DNA of 64,000 nt from Echinicola strongylocentroti (GTDB taxonomy: Bacteria; Bacteroidota; Bacteroidia; Cytophagales; Cyclobacteriaceae), in assembly GCF_003260975.1 (NCBI RefSeq), contig NZ_CP030041.1, positions 62,001 to 126,000 of the forward strand, read 5' to 3'. A program made the position numbers and the translations under genes. Every line of letters starts with the position of its first letter. The stretch's first letter is position 1. The notes under the pieces are model-generated. The model worked only from the letters and a program-made list of their open reading frames with translations. It was not told the DNA's origin and did not search any database. Positions 8,665 through 17,745 of this stretch are shown here, in pieces.

Positions 8665-9993
8665 ATGAAGAAAAAGTGGAAAGTCGCCTTCGGGACAATT
8701 ATTTCAGCATCTTTAGCAGGGTTATTTTGGCAAGTAGAAGCTCCAGCAGCAGAAAATTTCGCTTCTGAAGACCAACTGGTTTTTTCGGACATTGCATGGT
8801 TACTGACAGCCTCTTGCCTGGTCCTTCTTATGACCCCAGGGCTGTCGTTATTTTATGGAGGAATGGTCGGCAAAAAGAACCTTATTTCTACCATGCTCCA
8901 AAGTTTTATCTCACTGGGCGTGGTGACCATGGTCTGGACGGTAGTGGGTTTTAGCTTGGCGTTTGGTGATCCCATTGGTATAGAGATCGATGGACAGTTA
9001 TATGGTCTCATCGGGAATCCTTTCCAATACATGTTTTTTGACCAAGTGGGTAAATTGCCCCATTTGACCATTGCCAGCAGTATCCCATTTGTTTTGTTTG
9101 CACTTTTTCAAATGAAATTTGCCGTCATTACCCCAGCGATCATAACAGGATCATTTGCTGAGCGGGTTCGATTTATTGGGTATGTGTTTTTTATAGGGCT
9201 TTTCTGTGTGTTGGTTTATGCACCACTTTGTCACATGGTTTGGCATCCAGATGGATTGATCGGTGCCTATTTTGGTGTATTGGATTTTGCAGGAGGTACG
9301 GTGGTGCACATCAGTGCAGGTTTCGCCTCATTGGCTGGTGCCATGTTCATTGGTAAGCGTCGCAATCAACACCATGCCCCTTCTAATATCACCTACATCA
9401 TGCTGGGAACAGGTATGCTTTGGTTTGGCTGGTTTGGCTTTAACGCTGGCTCTTCCCTAGCGGCCAACGGGACGGCAGCTGTAGCCTTTGCCACCACCAC
9501 TATAAGCTCTGCCACGGCCATGATGACCTGGGTCTTCTTTGACAGGATCCAAGGTCGTAAGATTACCGCCATGGGCGCCTGCATCGGTGCGGTGGTAGGA
9601 CTTGTCGTCATCACCCCTGCGGCTGGCTTCATCACGGTTCCCCAAAGCATGTTCTTCGGGTTTATCGGTGCTATTGTGTCTAATCTGGCCCTATCTGCAA
9701 AGTCATTGAAGAAAATGGACGACACCCTTGATGTATTTGCCTGTCATGGTGTAGGAGGTATTATGGGGATGATTTTGACGGCCATCTTTGCCAGTCCAGA
9801 AGGCTCCAGTTTATTGCATGGCGGTTGGGCAATCTTTGGCTCCCATATGGTGGTACTGGTAGGTGTTTCGGTATTTTCTTTTGTGGTTTCCTACGCCATC
9901 TTCTTTGTGTTGAACAAATTTGTGACCCTAAGGGTCCGTGACGAATACGAGGAAGTCGGATTGGATATCTCCCAACATGGAGAGTCCGCATAA
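8665..9993 (+). CDS. amt: ammonium transporter (Amt family)
   Basis: A 442-residue inner-membrane channel for NH4+/NH3. After an N-terminal signal-like segment (1-30) come eleven membrane spans with hallmark motifs: MTPGLSLFYGGMV, SFAERVRF, FDFAGG-type VLDFAGGTVVHISAG, WFGWFGFNAGS and DVFACHGVGG. The two pore histidines are in TVVHIS and ACHGVGG. Length fits the family. Unlike many amt loci there is no adjacent P-II (glnK) gene, so it is a single-gene unit closed by a terminator. A TAnnTTTG box precedes it. Confidence 0.95.
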   Translation: MKKKWKVAFGTIISASLAGLFWQVEAPAAENFASEDQLVFSDIAWLLTASCLVLLMTPGLSLFYGGMVGKKNLISTMLQSFISLGVVTMVWTVVGFSLAFGDPIGIEIDGQLYGLIGNPFQYMFFDQVGKLPHLTIASSIPFVLFALFQMKFAVITPAIITGSFAERVRFIGYVFFIGLFCVLVYAPLCHMVWHPDGLIGAYFGVLDFAGGTVVHISAGFASLAGAMFIGKRRNQHHAPSNITYIMLGTGMLWFGWFGFNAGSSLAANGTAAVAFATTTISSATAMMTWVFFDRIQGRKITAMGACIGAVVGLVVITPAAGFITVPQSMFFGFIGAIVSNLALSAKSLKKMDDTLDVFACHGVGGIMGMILTAIFASPEGSSLLHGGWAIFGSHMVVLVGVSVFSFVVSYAIFFVLNKFVTLRVRDEYEEVGLDISQHGESA

Positions 9994-10024
9994 GGGCATT
10001 TTAACTTGGTAATAAAGCATTTAA

Positions 10025-10190
10025 CCCGGATTATGCGTTAGGAATCGTAGTGAGAGCTGAAATTGCAAGAAAATCAGTTAGTTTGGAGGCATTAGCGTAG
10101 CACCGCTACGGTTATGCCGAAAACTAAAGTGAAACGGCTGATTTTGAAGCAGTTTAAGGTCGCAGCAGATAGGCTAATGCATATTCCGGG
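10025..10190 (+). mobile_element. 166-bp palindromic MITE-like element, copy A2
   Basis: It runs from CCCGGATTATGCGTTAGG to CCTAATGCATATTCCGGG-type ends and is flanked by the perfect 5-bp duplication TTTAA (10020-10024, 10191-10195). Inside, GAAATTGCAAGAAAATCAG pairs with CTGATTTTGAAGCAGTTT, and CGTAGCACCGCTACG forms the central hairpin. Confidence 0.82.
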
Positions 10191-10193
10191 TTT

Positions 10194-10226
10194 AAAGGTC
10201 ACCTGGCAAGAAGGGTGACCTTTTTT
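10194..10226 (+). terminator. rho-independent terminator behind amt
   Basis: Stem AAAGGTCACC / GGTGACCTTT with a 10-nt loop and a T-run. Copy A2 of the MITE sits between the amt stop codon and this terminator. Confidence 0.75.
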
Positions 10227-10316
10227 AATGGAAAAGCACACCAAAACAATTTGTTTATAAAACTTGGCTACGTGCACGATTCAGGAGACTCATTTTAATG
10301 GAATAAAAAAAACAAC

Positions 10317-11729
10317 TTATTTCACTTCCAATATAATCCTCCTGTAACTCGTCAGCTGCGGCTCTCCGACATCAGTGACTTCACAGATCAAATGAATAGA
10401 CGCACCTGTCGCTTCTAATGGAACATGGATCTTGGCAATTGGTGACGTTGCATTCTCTACCTTTACCGTTCCTTGATAACCACTGATTTCTGAAAGTACC
10501 CACCATTTAAAATTCAACTTGTCTCCATCTGGATCACTTGATCCGGAAGCATCCATCGTCAGTATTTCGCCTGTTTTGGCGTTTAAATTGATCATGGAAA
10601 TTCCTTCGTGTTCGTTTACCGTTACTATTGGGTTCTTATTGCCCTTTCCTGTGTTTGCCCAGTCCATCCGAGCCACAAAATTATTGAAGGTAGCTGGGTA
10701 AAAATAATCCTCATACTTTAAGCAGATTTCCTTTGCCTTACCTCTCCAATTGGTAAAGGCCTTGGTGTAGTCATCCGGCCCTATCCCAAATTCAAAATAA
10801 CCTCCCCAGCCTACATGACCTGGCTTGGTAGGATCATTAAGGCCATTGGGCATCAAATGCAAAAAAGCCGGGGTATCCCCTTCAACGCCATATTTGTATT
10901 TCGGATAGACCTTGCCTAGATTGCCGTGAGTTTGGATATGCTGGGCATATTCTTCCCAATTGGCTTTTCCTGTTCCGTTTTGGTATTTCCAAGCACATTC
11001 ATCCCATATAAACATTAGATCCGCTGAAAATTCCCTACGTAACCATTGATGCGAACTAATATCAAAGGGCGTTCCTGATTTGTAAGAACGATCTTGATCA
11101 GTAATGGCATAGGTGGGGATTTTTTTCAAGAATGCTTTCAGTTCTTCTTCACTCCTCTCCTGCTGCACGTCCCATATCGCCTGTGCCAAGGTATTGCCTC
11201 CGCCCCAAACAGTAATCCACAGGGGACGCTCGTCCTCTTGATCGGCCAAGTCAATGATCCAGTCACTGCCAGGTGATTGGTTTCCCTCCCCAATATGTTC
11301 CATGCCTCTTTTCTTGCTACCAAACATCGTGATACTCCTCAGGTATTCAGGACTCGGCCAATAGCCCATGTTTTGGGTAGATTCATCTTCCTTAAAGCCT
11401 TTTTGACCGCTTCTCTTCATCAAATTGGGAAGGTCTTTCTCATAAGCATCTATGGCATCATGGATCAATTGAATAAAGTCCTCCTCAGTCTCCTCCAAGC
11501 TCCAGCCAGTGGTGTAGATCAATCCTTCAATTTCGTAAAGATCAGCATGTACCAAAAGTCTCACCAGCGATTCACTATCATCTGTTTCCCAAGTGGAGAC
11601 ATCCGTTAAGACCACTAACCGTGGCTTTGGGGAATCTATTGACTCACGGTCAATGGATTGTTGCTGGGCAGCGCTTTCTCCAAAACTAATTAACAAAGCA
11701 AAGGCGGAAATGATGAAGAAACGTTTCAT
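10317..11729 (-). CDS. Sde182/DUF1593 nucleoside-hydrolase-like secreted protein
   Basis: A 470-residue exported protein (signal peptide about 1-21, ...ESAAQ). Residues 35-330 match the DUF1593/Sde182 nucleoside-hydrolase-like fold, with LTDVSTWETDDSESLVRLL and an acidic N-terminal loop like that of nucleoside hydrolases; the C-terminal 90 residues (DASGSSDPDGDKLNFKWW onward) resemble the Sde182 cellulose-binding C-terminal module. Relatives occur in polysaccharide-degrading bacteria, but the substrate is unknown. It stands alone between two MITE copies (A2 and A3). Confidence 0.82.
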   Translation of the reverse strand: MKRFFIISAFALLISFGESAAQQQSIDRESIDSPKPRLVVLTDVSTWETDDSESLVRLLVHADLYEIEGLIYTTGWSLEETEEDFIQLIHDAIDAYEKDLPNLMKRSGQKGFKEDESTQNMGYWPSPEYLRSITMFGSKKRGMEHIGEGNQSPGSDWIIDLADQEDERPLWITVWGGGNTLAQAIWDVQQERSEEELKAFLKKIPTYAITDQDRSYKSGTPFDISSHQWLRREFSADLMFIWDECAWKYQNGTGKANWEEYAQHIQTHGNLGKVYPKYKYGVEGDTPAFLHLMPNGLNDPTKPGHVGWGGYFEFGIGPDDYTKAFTNWRGKAKEICLKYEDYFYPATFNNFVARMDWANTGKGNKNPIVTVNEHEGISMINLNAKTGEILTMDASGSSDPDGDKLNFKWWVLSEISGYQGTVKVENATSPIAKIHVPLEATGASIHLICEVTDVGEPQLTSYRRIILEVK

Positions 11730-11773
11730 AGGGTTATTATAGGTGGTTACATGCTACTCTAGCAATAATTTAT

Positions 11774-11939
11774 CCCGGATTATGCGTTAGGAATCGTAGT
11801 GAGAGCTGAAATTGCAAGAAAATCAGTTAGTTTGGAGGCATTAACGTAGCATCGCTACGGTTATGCCGAAAACTAAAGTGAAACGGCTGATTTTGAAGCA
11901 GTTTCAGGTCGCAACAGATAGGCTAATGCATATTCCGGG
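11774..11939 (+). mobile_element. 166-bp palindromic MITE-like element, copy A3
   Basis: Nearly identical to copy A2 and flanked by the perfect 5-bp duplication TTTAT (11769-11773 and 11940-11944). One point difference changes the central half-site to GTAGCATCGCTAC, which keeps the hairpin arms. Confidence 0.82.
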
Positions 11940-11982
11940 TTTATACAATATTCTATCATTCATGATGGTCCAGCATGGATAA

Positions 11983-12363
11983 TCAACCTAAAACATGCCG
12001 TGCTAGTACTTTCTGCACATCATAAACATTGACCGATTTATTGAACTTCTTCACCATTGATGGCTGCTGCTCACCAGAGATCCAGATTTTGAGTTCTGCA
12101 TCCAGGTCAAAGGTCCCGGCAGTCTCGATGCTAAACCTTGTGATGCTTTTATAGGTGATGGATTTGTATTCCACTTTTTTACCCGTCAAGCCCTGTTTGT
12201 CCACCAGAATCAATCGTTTACTGGTAAAAATAAAGGTATCACGTATCAACTTAAACCCAATCTCTAGCTCTTCCCCATCAATCAACAACTGACCGTAATC
12301 GGCTCGAAGTTTCTCAGGTTCTACGGCTCCAGCATTGCCGAGCAGCGATGAAAATATTCCCAT
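11983..12363 (-). CDS. bacterial PH-domain protein
   Basis: A 126-residue cytoplasmic protein resembling the bacterial pleckstrin-homology group (YvbH/YokE-like, PF08000). It shows the run of alternating strands LRDTFIFTSKRLILVDKQG and KKVEYKSITYKSITRFSIETAG, followed by a C-terminal helix (DVQKVLARHVLG). No signal peptide or membrane segment. The family has no defined role; some members are stress-induced. No operon partner. Confidence 0.82.
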   Translation of the reverse strand: MGIFSSLLGNAGAVEPEKLRADYGQLLIDGEELEIGFKLIRDTFIFTSKRLILVDKQGLTGKKVEYKSITYKSITRFSIETAGTFDLDAELKIWISGEQQPSMVKKFNKSVNVYDVQKVLARHVLG

Positions 12364-12603
12364 AACGTATGATTTTTATTTCTTTCTAAATTACTGCCGT
12401 CCGAGTAAATTACGAAGATGAATATTATGCCCTCCAATTTTGATTTGGAAGGCTTTTTTATTGTGAGTCAAAAAGTACCCCTATCCGGAAAGGAACAATT
12501 CAGTTTGTATATTTTGAAGGTCCTTTTGAAATATACTTTTAAAGTAAGCTTCCGAATGAAGCAGAAACCTTTCCAGACTAATATAAGAAGATAAATTTTT
12601 TAC
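12364..12603. other. gene-free interval
   Basis: A plus-strand hairpin GCCCTCCAA/TTGGAAGGC with a T-run near 12430-12462 looks like a terminator, but no plus-strand gene precedes it. Nothing else recognisable. Confidence 0.3.
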
Positions 12604-12723
12604 ACCACCATCACCACAGTAGAAAAATCCTCGGCTTCTTTTATCCTTTTATGGAGAACTGTAAACAGCAGGTTGAGAATCAAAGCTGTCCAGATCTGGA
12701 TTTTTATCCCGTTCTCGCTGTCC
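12604..12723 (-). pseudogene. C-terminal remnant of an IS4-type transposase
   Basis: Read on the minus strand, an open frame gives TDSENGIKIQIWTALILNLL followed by FTVLHKRIKEAEDFSTVV and a stop. This resembles the C-terminal helix region of IS4-family transposases of Bacteroidota (usually ENxIKxQIWxALI). No catalytic DDE residues, start codon or terminal repeat remain. It abuts the broken GIY-YIG fragment at about 12723, so the insertion sequence probably truncated that gene. Confidence 0.55.
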
Positions 12724-12826
12724 GTATGGTGGTTATGTTGCCCCACCTTTTGGTCAAATTCTCGGTATAAACGATATAAAACCTATCTATTTTTTGTGAA
12801 TGTATAATATAAATCCAGAACATCAT
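12724..12826 (-). pseudogene. 5' remnant of a third GIY-YIG gene
   Basis: This matches the first third of the two GIY-YIG genes that follow (MMFW.YII.SQKIDRFYI), with substitutions including GIY-YIG loop changes, and stops abruptly where transposase-like sequence begins. The same tRNA-terminator segment lies upstream of it as in the intact units. Confidence 0.7.
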
Positions 12827-12831
12827 CCAAT

Positions 12832-12858
12832 AAAAAAGGCAACCGATTTACGGTTGCC
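12832..12858 (-). terminator. tRNA-Thr-type terminator, copy 1
   Basis: Stem GGCAACCG / CGGTTGCC with a 5-nt loop; on the minus strand it is followed by TTTTTTATTGG. It directly follows the 3' end of the broken tRNA copy. Confidence 0.7.
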
Positions 12859-12861
12859 AAG

Positions 12862-12945
<84 letters not shown>

Positions 12946-12946
12946 T

Positions 12947-13240
12947 TTAGCTCCCGCTATAACGCATTTTTAACTTATTTGAAATTTCCGGATATTTTCG
13001 GAGATTATCTAAATACGTTCTTGATTTACATTTTTTGAGATGCCCTTCTATCCCGATAGCTTGCTTTTCGCCGGAACATTCAATGGTATAAAAGAATTGC
13101 CAATCCGCTGCTCTATTGGTAAACGCGTCCTTAAAAGTATGGTGGTTATGTTGCTCCAACCTTTTGGTCAAATTCTCGGTATAACCGATATAAAACCTGT
13201 CTATTTTTTGTGAATATATAATATAAACCCAGAACATCAT
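12947..13240 (-). CDS. GIY-YIG domain protein (copy 1)
   Basis: A 97-residue single-domain protein of the UPF0213/YhbQ-like GIY-YIG nuclease group. The two signature halves read VYIIYS and FYIGYTENL, followed by the conserved Arg (KRLEQH), a Glu-containing helix (ECSGEKQAIGIEGHLKK) and NLRKYPEI. Such stand-alone domains are often annotated as endonucleases, but their role is unclear. The stop codon lies 1 nt before the 5' end of a broken tRNA-Thr copy. It differs from copy 2 by a single residue (Ile/Thr), so the duplication is recent. Confidence 0.82.
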   Translation of the reverse strand: MMFWVYIIYSQKIDRFYIGYTENLTKRLEQHNHHTFKDAFTNRAADWQFFYTIECSGEKQAIGIEGHLKKCKSRTYLDNLRKYPEISNKLKMRYSGS

Positions 13241-13245
13241 CCAAT

Positions 13246-13272
13246 AAAAAAGGCAACCGATTTACGGTTGCC
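13246..13272 (-). terminator. tRNA-Thr-type terminator, copy 2
   Basis: Same GGCAACCG/CGGTTGCC hairpin and U-tract as copy 1, exactly 414 bp further on. Confidence 0.7.
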
Positions 13273-13275
13273 AAG

Positions 13276-13359
<84 letters not shown>

Positions 13360-13360
13360 T

Positions 13361-13654
13361 TTAGCTCCCGCTATAACGCATTTTTAACTTATTTGAAATT
13401 TCCGGATATTTTCGGAGATTATCTAAATACGTTCTTGATTTACATTTTTTGAGATGCCCTTCTATCCCGGTAGCTTGCTTCTCACCAGAACATTCAATGG
13501 TATAAAAGAATTGCCAATCCGCTGCTCTATTGGTAAACGCGTCCTTAAAAGTATGGTGGTTATGTTGCTCCAACCTTTTGGTTAAATTCTCGGTATAACC
13601 GATATAAAACCTGTCTATTTTTTGTGAATATATAATATAAACCCAGAACATCAT
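13361..13654 (-). CDS. GIY-YIG domain protein (copy 2)
   Basis: A 97-residue near-duplicate of copy 1 (only Ile to Thr in GEKQATGIEG), 414 bp away. The same GIY-YIG halves, Arg and Glu residues are present. It lies between an intact tRNA-Thr (13690-13762, upstream in transcription) and a disrupted one (13276-13359, downstream); the terminator after the intact tRNA separates it from that transcript, so it probably needs its own promoter, for which no clear TAnnTTTG box was found. Confidence 0.82.
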   Translation of the reverse strand: MMFWVYIIYSQKIDRFYIGYTENLTKRLEQHNHHTFKDAFTNRAADWQFFYTIECSGEKQATGIEGHLKKCKSRTYLDNLRKYPEISNKLKMRYSGS

Positions 13655-13659
13655 CCAAT

Positions 13660-13686
13660 AAAAAAGGCAACCGATTTACGGTTGCC
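13660..13686 (-). terminator. terminator of intact tRNA-Thr
   Basis: GGCAACCG/CGGTTGCC hairpin with U-tract, 3 nt beyond the 3' end of the tRNA at 13690-13762. Confidence 0.75.
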
Positions 13687-13689
13687 AAG

Positions 13690-14140
<451 letters not shown>

Positions 14141-14478
14141 AAATTGCTCTACGGTTCCGATGGATAATGGAATGTAAAACGTTGCTTACACTAAGCCTAT
14201 CCCTCAGGGATATTACCTAAAAGGACATTTTGTGTAATTTATTATCACTACATTTTTTCAGATAAATAAGCTATGGAATAATAATTAAATAACTTATGCG
14301 CTGTCGTGATAACTAAGGATCAAAATCTGTCAATTAACATAATAAGATATGGAATGAGTTACTTTCTCATTCTCTTTTCCCTTATTGCGAGTGCAAATAT
14401 ATATGGATAGGTATATGATCCCAAATGATTTGGTGAAAAAATTAGGGAGATTAATATATCTCCCTAATTGCTAGTTAA
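14141..14478. other. gene-free interval
   Basis: AT-rich sequence between the tRNA locus and the DUF349 gene. No hairpin with U-tract, promoter box or coding frame was recognised. Confidence 0.3.
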
Positions 14479-16359
14479 TTAAAATTCCCTTAAAATGGAT
14501 AGTTTTTTCTTAAGCTTTTCTATTTCTTCTTCAGCTTTTTCAATTTTCTCATCAAATTGATTTTTCAATTTGTCAGCCGTTTTTGAAGATGCAAAAAACT
14601 CAAGGTTATTTTTCCATAAAGTAATATTGTTTTCCAGATCTGATATTTGTTTCCTGATGCCATGTTCTTTTTTATTGAACACTCGATCACTATTAGGATC
14701 ACCTTGAATCTTGTTCAAATTCAGCCTGAATAGGAACTCTTCCCTATTTTCACCATCCGTATCAAGCTTTTCAACGCATGATTCTACCGCCTCATTGAAT
14801 TTGCTTGCTATTTCTTTGATGTTTTTTCTTGGAACAAAGCCAATGGCATTGTACTCTGCCACTAACTTTTCGAGATTTTCTACTGTAAATTCACCTCCCT
14901 CTGGCAGGGATTTAATTTTTTCGCAGACTTCCTCTTTTAGCGTTAAGTTTTTATCAAACTCCTCATTGATTTCCTTGTTGGCCTGTCTCCTATTGTCAAA
15001 AAAAGTATCGCACGCTGTCTTAAACCTTTTATAGAGATCATCACGTACCTTTTCTGGAGTTGGCCCTAGCTTTTTCCAATCCTGTTGGAGCTTAATAAGG
15101 GAATTTGAGGTGTTTTGCCAGTCTGTACTGTCTTGGTATGATTCTGCTACTTTGATGAGCTCTTCAGCCTTTTCTTTGTTGATTCTTCGGATTTCATCCA
15201 ATTCCTTAAAGAAAAGGTTCTTGTTATGGAAGAAATGTTTAAATGCTCCCCAGAAAGACCGGTTGATTTCTCGCCCAGATTCTCTCGGAACAGGTCCGAT
15301 GGCTTCCCACTGCTTTTGGATCTCAAGAATTTCTTTTGTCTTCGCATTCCACTCCTTGATACGGTTGGCTTTGAAGTCCTTAAAACCATTGAGTGTTTGG
15401 ATAAGCTCTTCCTTTTTTGTTTGGTTATCTTTAAAAACTTCTTTTTGGCTTTCATAGTAAGCCTTGCGTTTTGCATAGATCGCATCAGATGCAGCCTTGA
15501 ACCGTTGCCATACTGCTTCCTGCTCATCCCTCGGGACTGGGCCGATATGCTTGAACTCCTCATGAAGTTCATTAAGGGTTTTTATGGCTGTCCGGAGGTC
15601 TTCTTCCTTATCTAGGGCTTCGGCTTTGGAACAAAGCTCCAGTTTACTTTCTAGGTTTTTCTTTCTGTCCAGCTCTTTCAGCTCAAAATAAATGCTCCTA
15701 TTATCATAGAAACGATCCATAAGGGCATTATAAGATGCCCAAAGGTTCTTGTTTTGCGAACCAGGGACCGGACCGATCTCTTTCCATTCTTTTTGGATAT
15801 CTTTTATGGTACTGATACTATGGGTAGTTTCCTCACCATCAACAAGTTCACGCAGTTGTTCCAGAATTTGGTTTTTAGCGTAAAGGTTTTTTTCTTTTGA
15901 CTCTTCCAGTTCCTTAATTTGGGAACTTCTCCTGTTCTTGAATTCTCCATATAAGGCAAAAAACAGTTTGTCATCTTCACTTTGCCTATAGAAAAAATCA
16001 TCTTCAGCACCTCCTTCTTGAACAAAACTTTTTAACGCTTCCTCCTTTTCTTTATTGAAGTGATCTTCCTCAAAATGAGTCTTAATATCGTTGACTACAG
16101 GGTCATATTTGACATAATTGCCCTTTTCCATCAGTCCTTTAAGGGCTGATAGCAATTGTTTTTTGCTGAAATTCCCGTAATCTACATGATGCTCTTCCTC
16201 ATGGTGGTCATCATGATCGTGGTCATGTTGGTTCTCCTCGGGATTTGCATCTTCTTGACTTACCTCGTCCTTAGATTCATGCTGATTACCCAAATCGGTC
16301 TTTTCTACCTGTTGTTGGGTCACCTTGTTTTCTTCTGATATTTCCTTATCGTTCTCCAT
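14479..16359 (-). CDS. DUF349 repeat protein
   Basis: A 626-residue cytoplasmic protein. The first 60 residues are low-complexity and acidic with a His/Asp-rich stretch (HDHDHDDHHEEEHH). The rest has several DUF349 repeats of about 70 residues, each with the hallmark W..IGPVP...N..W..F....D.F (for example KEWKEIGPVPGSQNKNLW and KHIGPVPRDEQEAVWQRF), and a C-terminal coiled coil. DUF349 proteins are helical and of unknown function; distant relatives have been linked to the ribosome and cell envelope. A TACTTTTG box at 16398-16405 (minus) could be the promoter. Confidence 0.85.
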   Translation of the reverse strand: MENDKEISEENKVTQQQVEKTDLGNQHESKDEVSQEDANPEENQHDHDHDDHHEEEHHVDYGNFSKKQLLSALKGLMEKGNYVKYDPVVNDIKTHFEEDHFNKEKEEALKSFVQEGGAEDDFFYRQSEDDKLFFALYGEFKNRRSSQIKELEESKEKNLYAKNQILEQLRELVDGEETTHSISTIKDIQKEWKEIGPVPGSQNKNLWASYNALMDRFYDNRSIYFELKELDRKKNLESKLELCSKAEALDKEEDLRTAIKTLNELHEEFKHIGPVPRDEQEAVWQRFKAASDAIYAKRKAYYESQKEVFKDNQTKKEELIQTLNGFKDFKANRIKEWNAKTKEILEIQKQWEAIGPVPRESGREINRSFWGAFKHFFHNKNLFFKELDEIRRINKEKAEELIKVAESYQDSTDWQNTSNSLIKLQQDWKKLGPTPEKVRDDLYKRFKTACDTFFDNRRQANKEINEEFDKNLTLKEEVCEKIKSLPEGGEFTVENLEKLVAEYNAIGFVPRKNIKEIASKFNEAVESCVEKLDTDGENREEFLFRLNLNKIQGDPNSDRVFNKKEHGIRKQISDLENNITLWKNNLEFFASSKTADKLKNQFDEKIEKAEEEIEKLKKKLSILREF

Positions 16360-16414
16360 AATATGCTATGAGTACTTCTTTCCAAATATGCTATAAACAA
16401 AAGTAATAAATAAT

Positions 16415-16987
16415 TTAATTTAATCTTGGGTCAATAGGATAATTTGCCAGTACCTGAAAATCTCCTCCCATATTTCTTAAAGCAACCCTCCAAAGGTCAT
16501 CCGGTGAGGAAGTGAAAATAGATTCAGCATCGATATCATCACATATTATCCAGGTTTTCTCAGCAAGTTCACTTTCAAGTTGCCCACTTGACCACCCTGA
16601 ATATCCAATAAAAAAACGGAAGTTTTCCAAATCGATATGGCCTGCTTTATATTTAGCGACAAATTCTTCGAAATTACCTCCCCAATATAAGTCCTTGGCA
16701 AGCTCGATGCTTCCTTCCACTACAGGTTCTCCCCAATAGATAAAATGAAGCGTATTTTGCTCTACTGGCCCGCCCACATAGACTTCCATGTCTAGAAAAT
16801 CGAGTTCATCCAACAAGTCCTTTATCCTTAATATCGATAATTTGTTCAAGACAAGACCAAAAGATCCTTTTTCATTGCTCTCACACAGTAAAATAACAGA
16901 CCTTACAAAATTCTCATCCTGTAAAAAGGGCTCTGAAATCAACAATTGCCCAGATCGGGGTGGTATGTGCTTGTTTTCCTCCATCAA
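16415..16987 (-). CDS. YqgE/AlgH family protein (DUF179)
   Basis: A 190-residue cytoplasmic protein of the AlgH/YqgE family, begun by the typical GQLLISEPFL..ENF.RSVILLCE pattern and containing GSFGLVLNKL, VYVGGPVEQNTLHFIY and GYSGWSSGQLESEL. The biochemical role is unknown, though AlgH was named for an effect on alginate genes. Two adjacent Met codons start it; either could be used. It lies about 55 nt upstream of the DUF349 gene on the same strand. Confidence 0.92.
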   Translation of the reverse strand: MMEENKHIPPRSGQLLISEPFLQDENFVRSVILLCESNEKGSFGLVLNKLSILRIKDLLDELDFLDMEVYVGGPVEQNTLHFIYWGEPVVEGSIELAKDLYWGGNFEEFVAKYKAGHIDLENFRFFIGYSGWSSGQLESELAEKTWIICDDIDAESIFTSSPDDLWRVALRNMGGDFQVLANYPIDPRLN

Positions 16988-17080
16988 AATATTCTCGATA
17001 TCCGACTTTTAATATAGGTCAAAATTTCATAAATGCAATTACTAATAGTACTTTTATGATTATAATATTTTGATTTTATT

Positions 17081-17716
17081 ATGGATTTAGCTTCGATTAG
17101 AACCGAATATTCACTTAAGTCTTTAGATGTCAACAAGCTGGATGCATCTCCCCTAAGCCAATTTCAAATCTGGTTGGATGAAGCTATCCTGTCAAAGGTA
17201 AATGAACCCAATGCCATGAACCTGGCCACTGTAGGGCCGGATTATAGGCCAAGCGCCAGAATAGTGCTACTAAAAGGTATCGATACTGGTTTTATTTTTT
17301 ACACCAATTATGCGAGTAAAAAGGGAGAAGAAATTGCGCAGCACCAAAGTGTGGCATTGACATTTTTTTGGCCTGAGCTACAACGTCAAGTCCGGATAGA
17401 AGGCAATGCGGAAAAAGTTAGTCGTGAAATGTCTGATGAATACTTCTTGTCCCGCCCAAAAGGAAGTCAGGTTGGAGCCTGGGCATCTCCACAGAGTCAA
17501 GAAATTCCAGATCGTAGTTTCTTGGAGCTAAGGGAGAAGAAAATGCAAGCGAGATTTGTATCCGAACAGCTCAGCCGCCCTCCTCACTGGGGTGGTTATC
17601 GGGTAGTGCCTGACCGTATCGAGTTTTGGCAGGGAAGACAATCACGTTTGCATGATAGAATTGCATACCAGTTCCAAGATGGCGGGAATTGGATTAAAAA
17701 AAGACTGGCACCATAA
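17081..17716 (+). CDS. pdxH: pyridoxamine 5'-phosphate oxidase
   Basis: A 211-residue FMN enzyme oxidising pyridoxamine/pyridoxine phosphate to pyridoxal phosphate. Family marks: PNAMNLATVG..YRPSARIVLLKGID, FYTNYASKKGEEI, FFWPELQRQVRIEG, SRPKGSQVGAWASPQSQ and the C-terminal WQGRQSRLHDRI...W...RLAP. Length is standard. It diverges from YqgE and shares a bidirectional terminator with bshB1. Confidence 0.97.
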   Translation: MDLASIRTEYSLKSLDVNKLDASPLSQFQIWLDEAILSKVNEPNAMNLATVGPDYRPSARIVLLKGIDTGFIFYTNYASKKGEEIAQHQSVALTFFWPELQRQVRIEGNAEKVSREMSDEYFLSRPKGSQVGAWASPQSQEIPDRSFLELREKKMQARFVSEQLSRPPHWGGYRVVPDRIEFWQGRQSRLHDRIAYQFQDGGNWIKKRLAP

Positions 17717-17745
17717 AACAAGGAAGGACTCGCCTTCCTTGTTTT
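17715..17745. terminator. bidirectional terminator (pdxH / bshB1)
   Basis: A perfect 13-bp stem AAAACAAGGAAGG / CCTTCCTTGTTTT with a 5-nt loop; A- and T-rich flanks allow use from both sides. It overlaps both stop codons. Confidence 0.8.
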
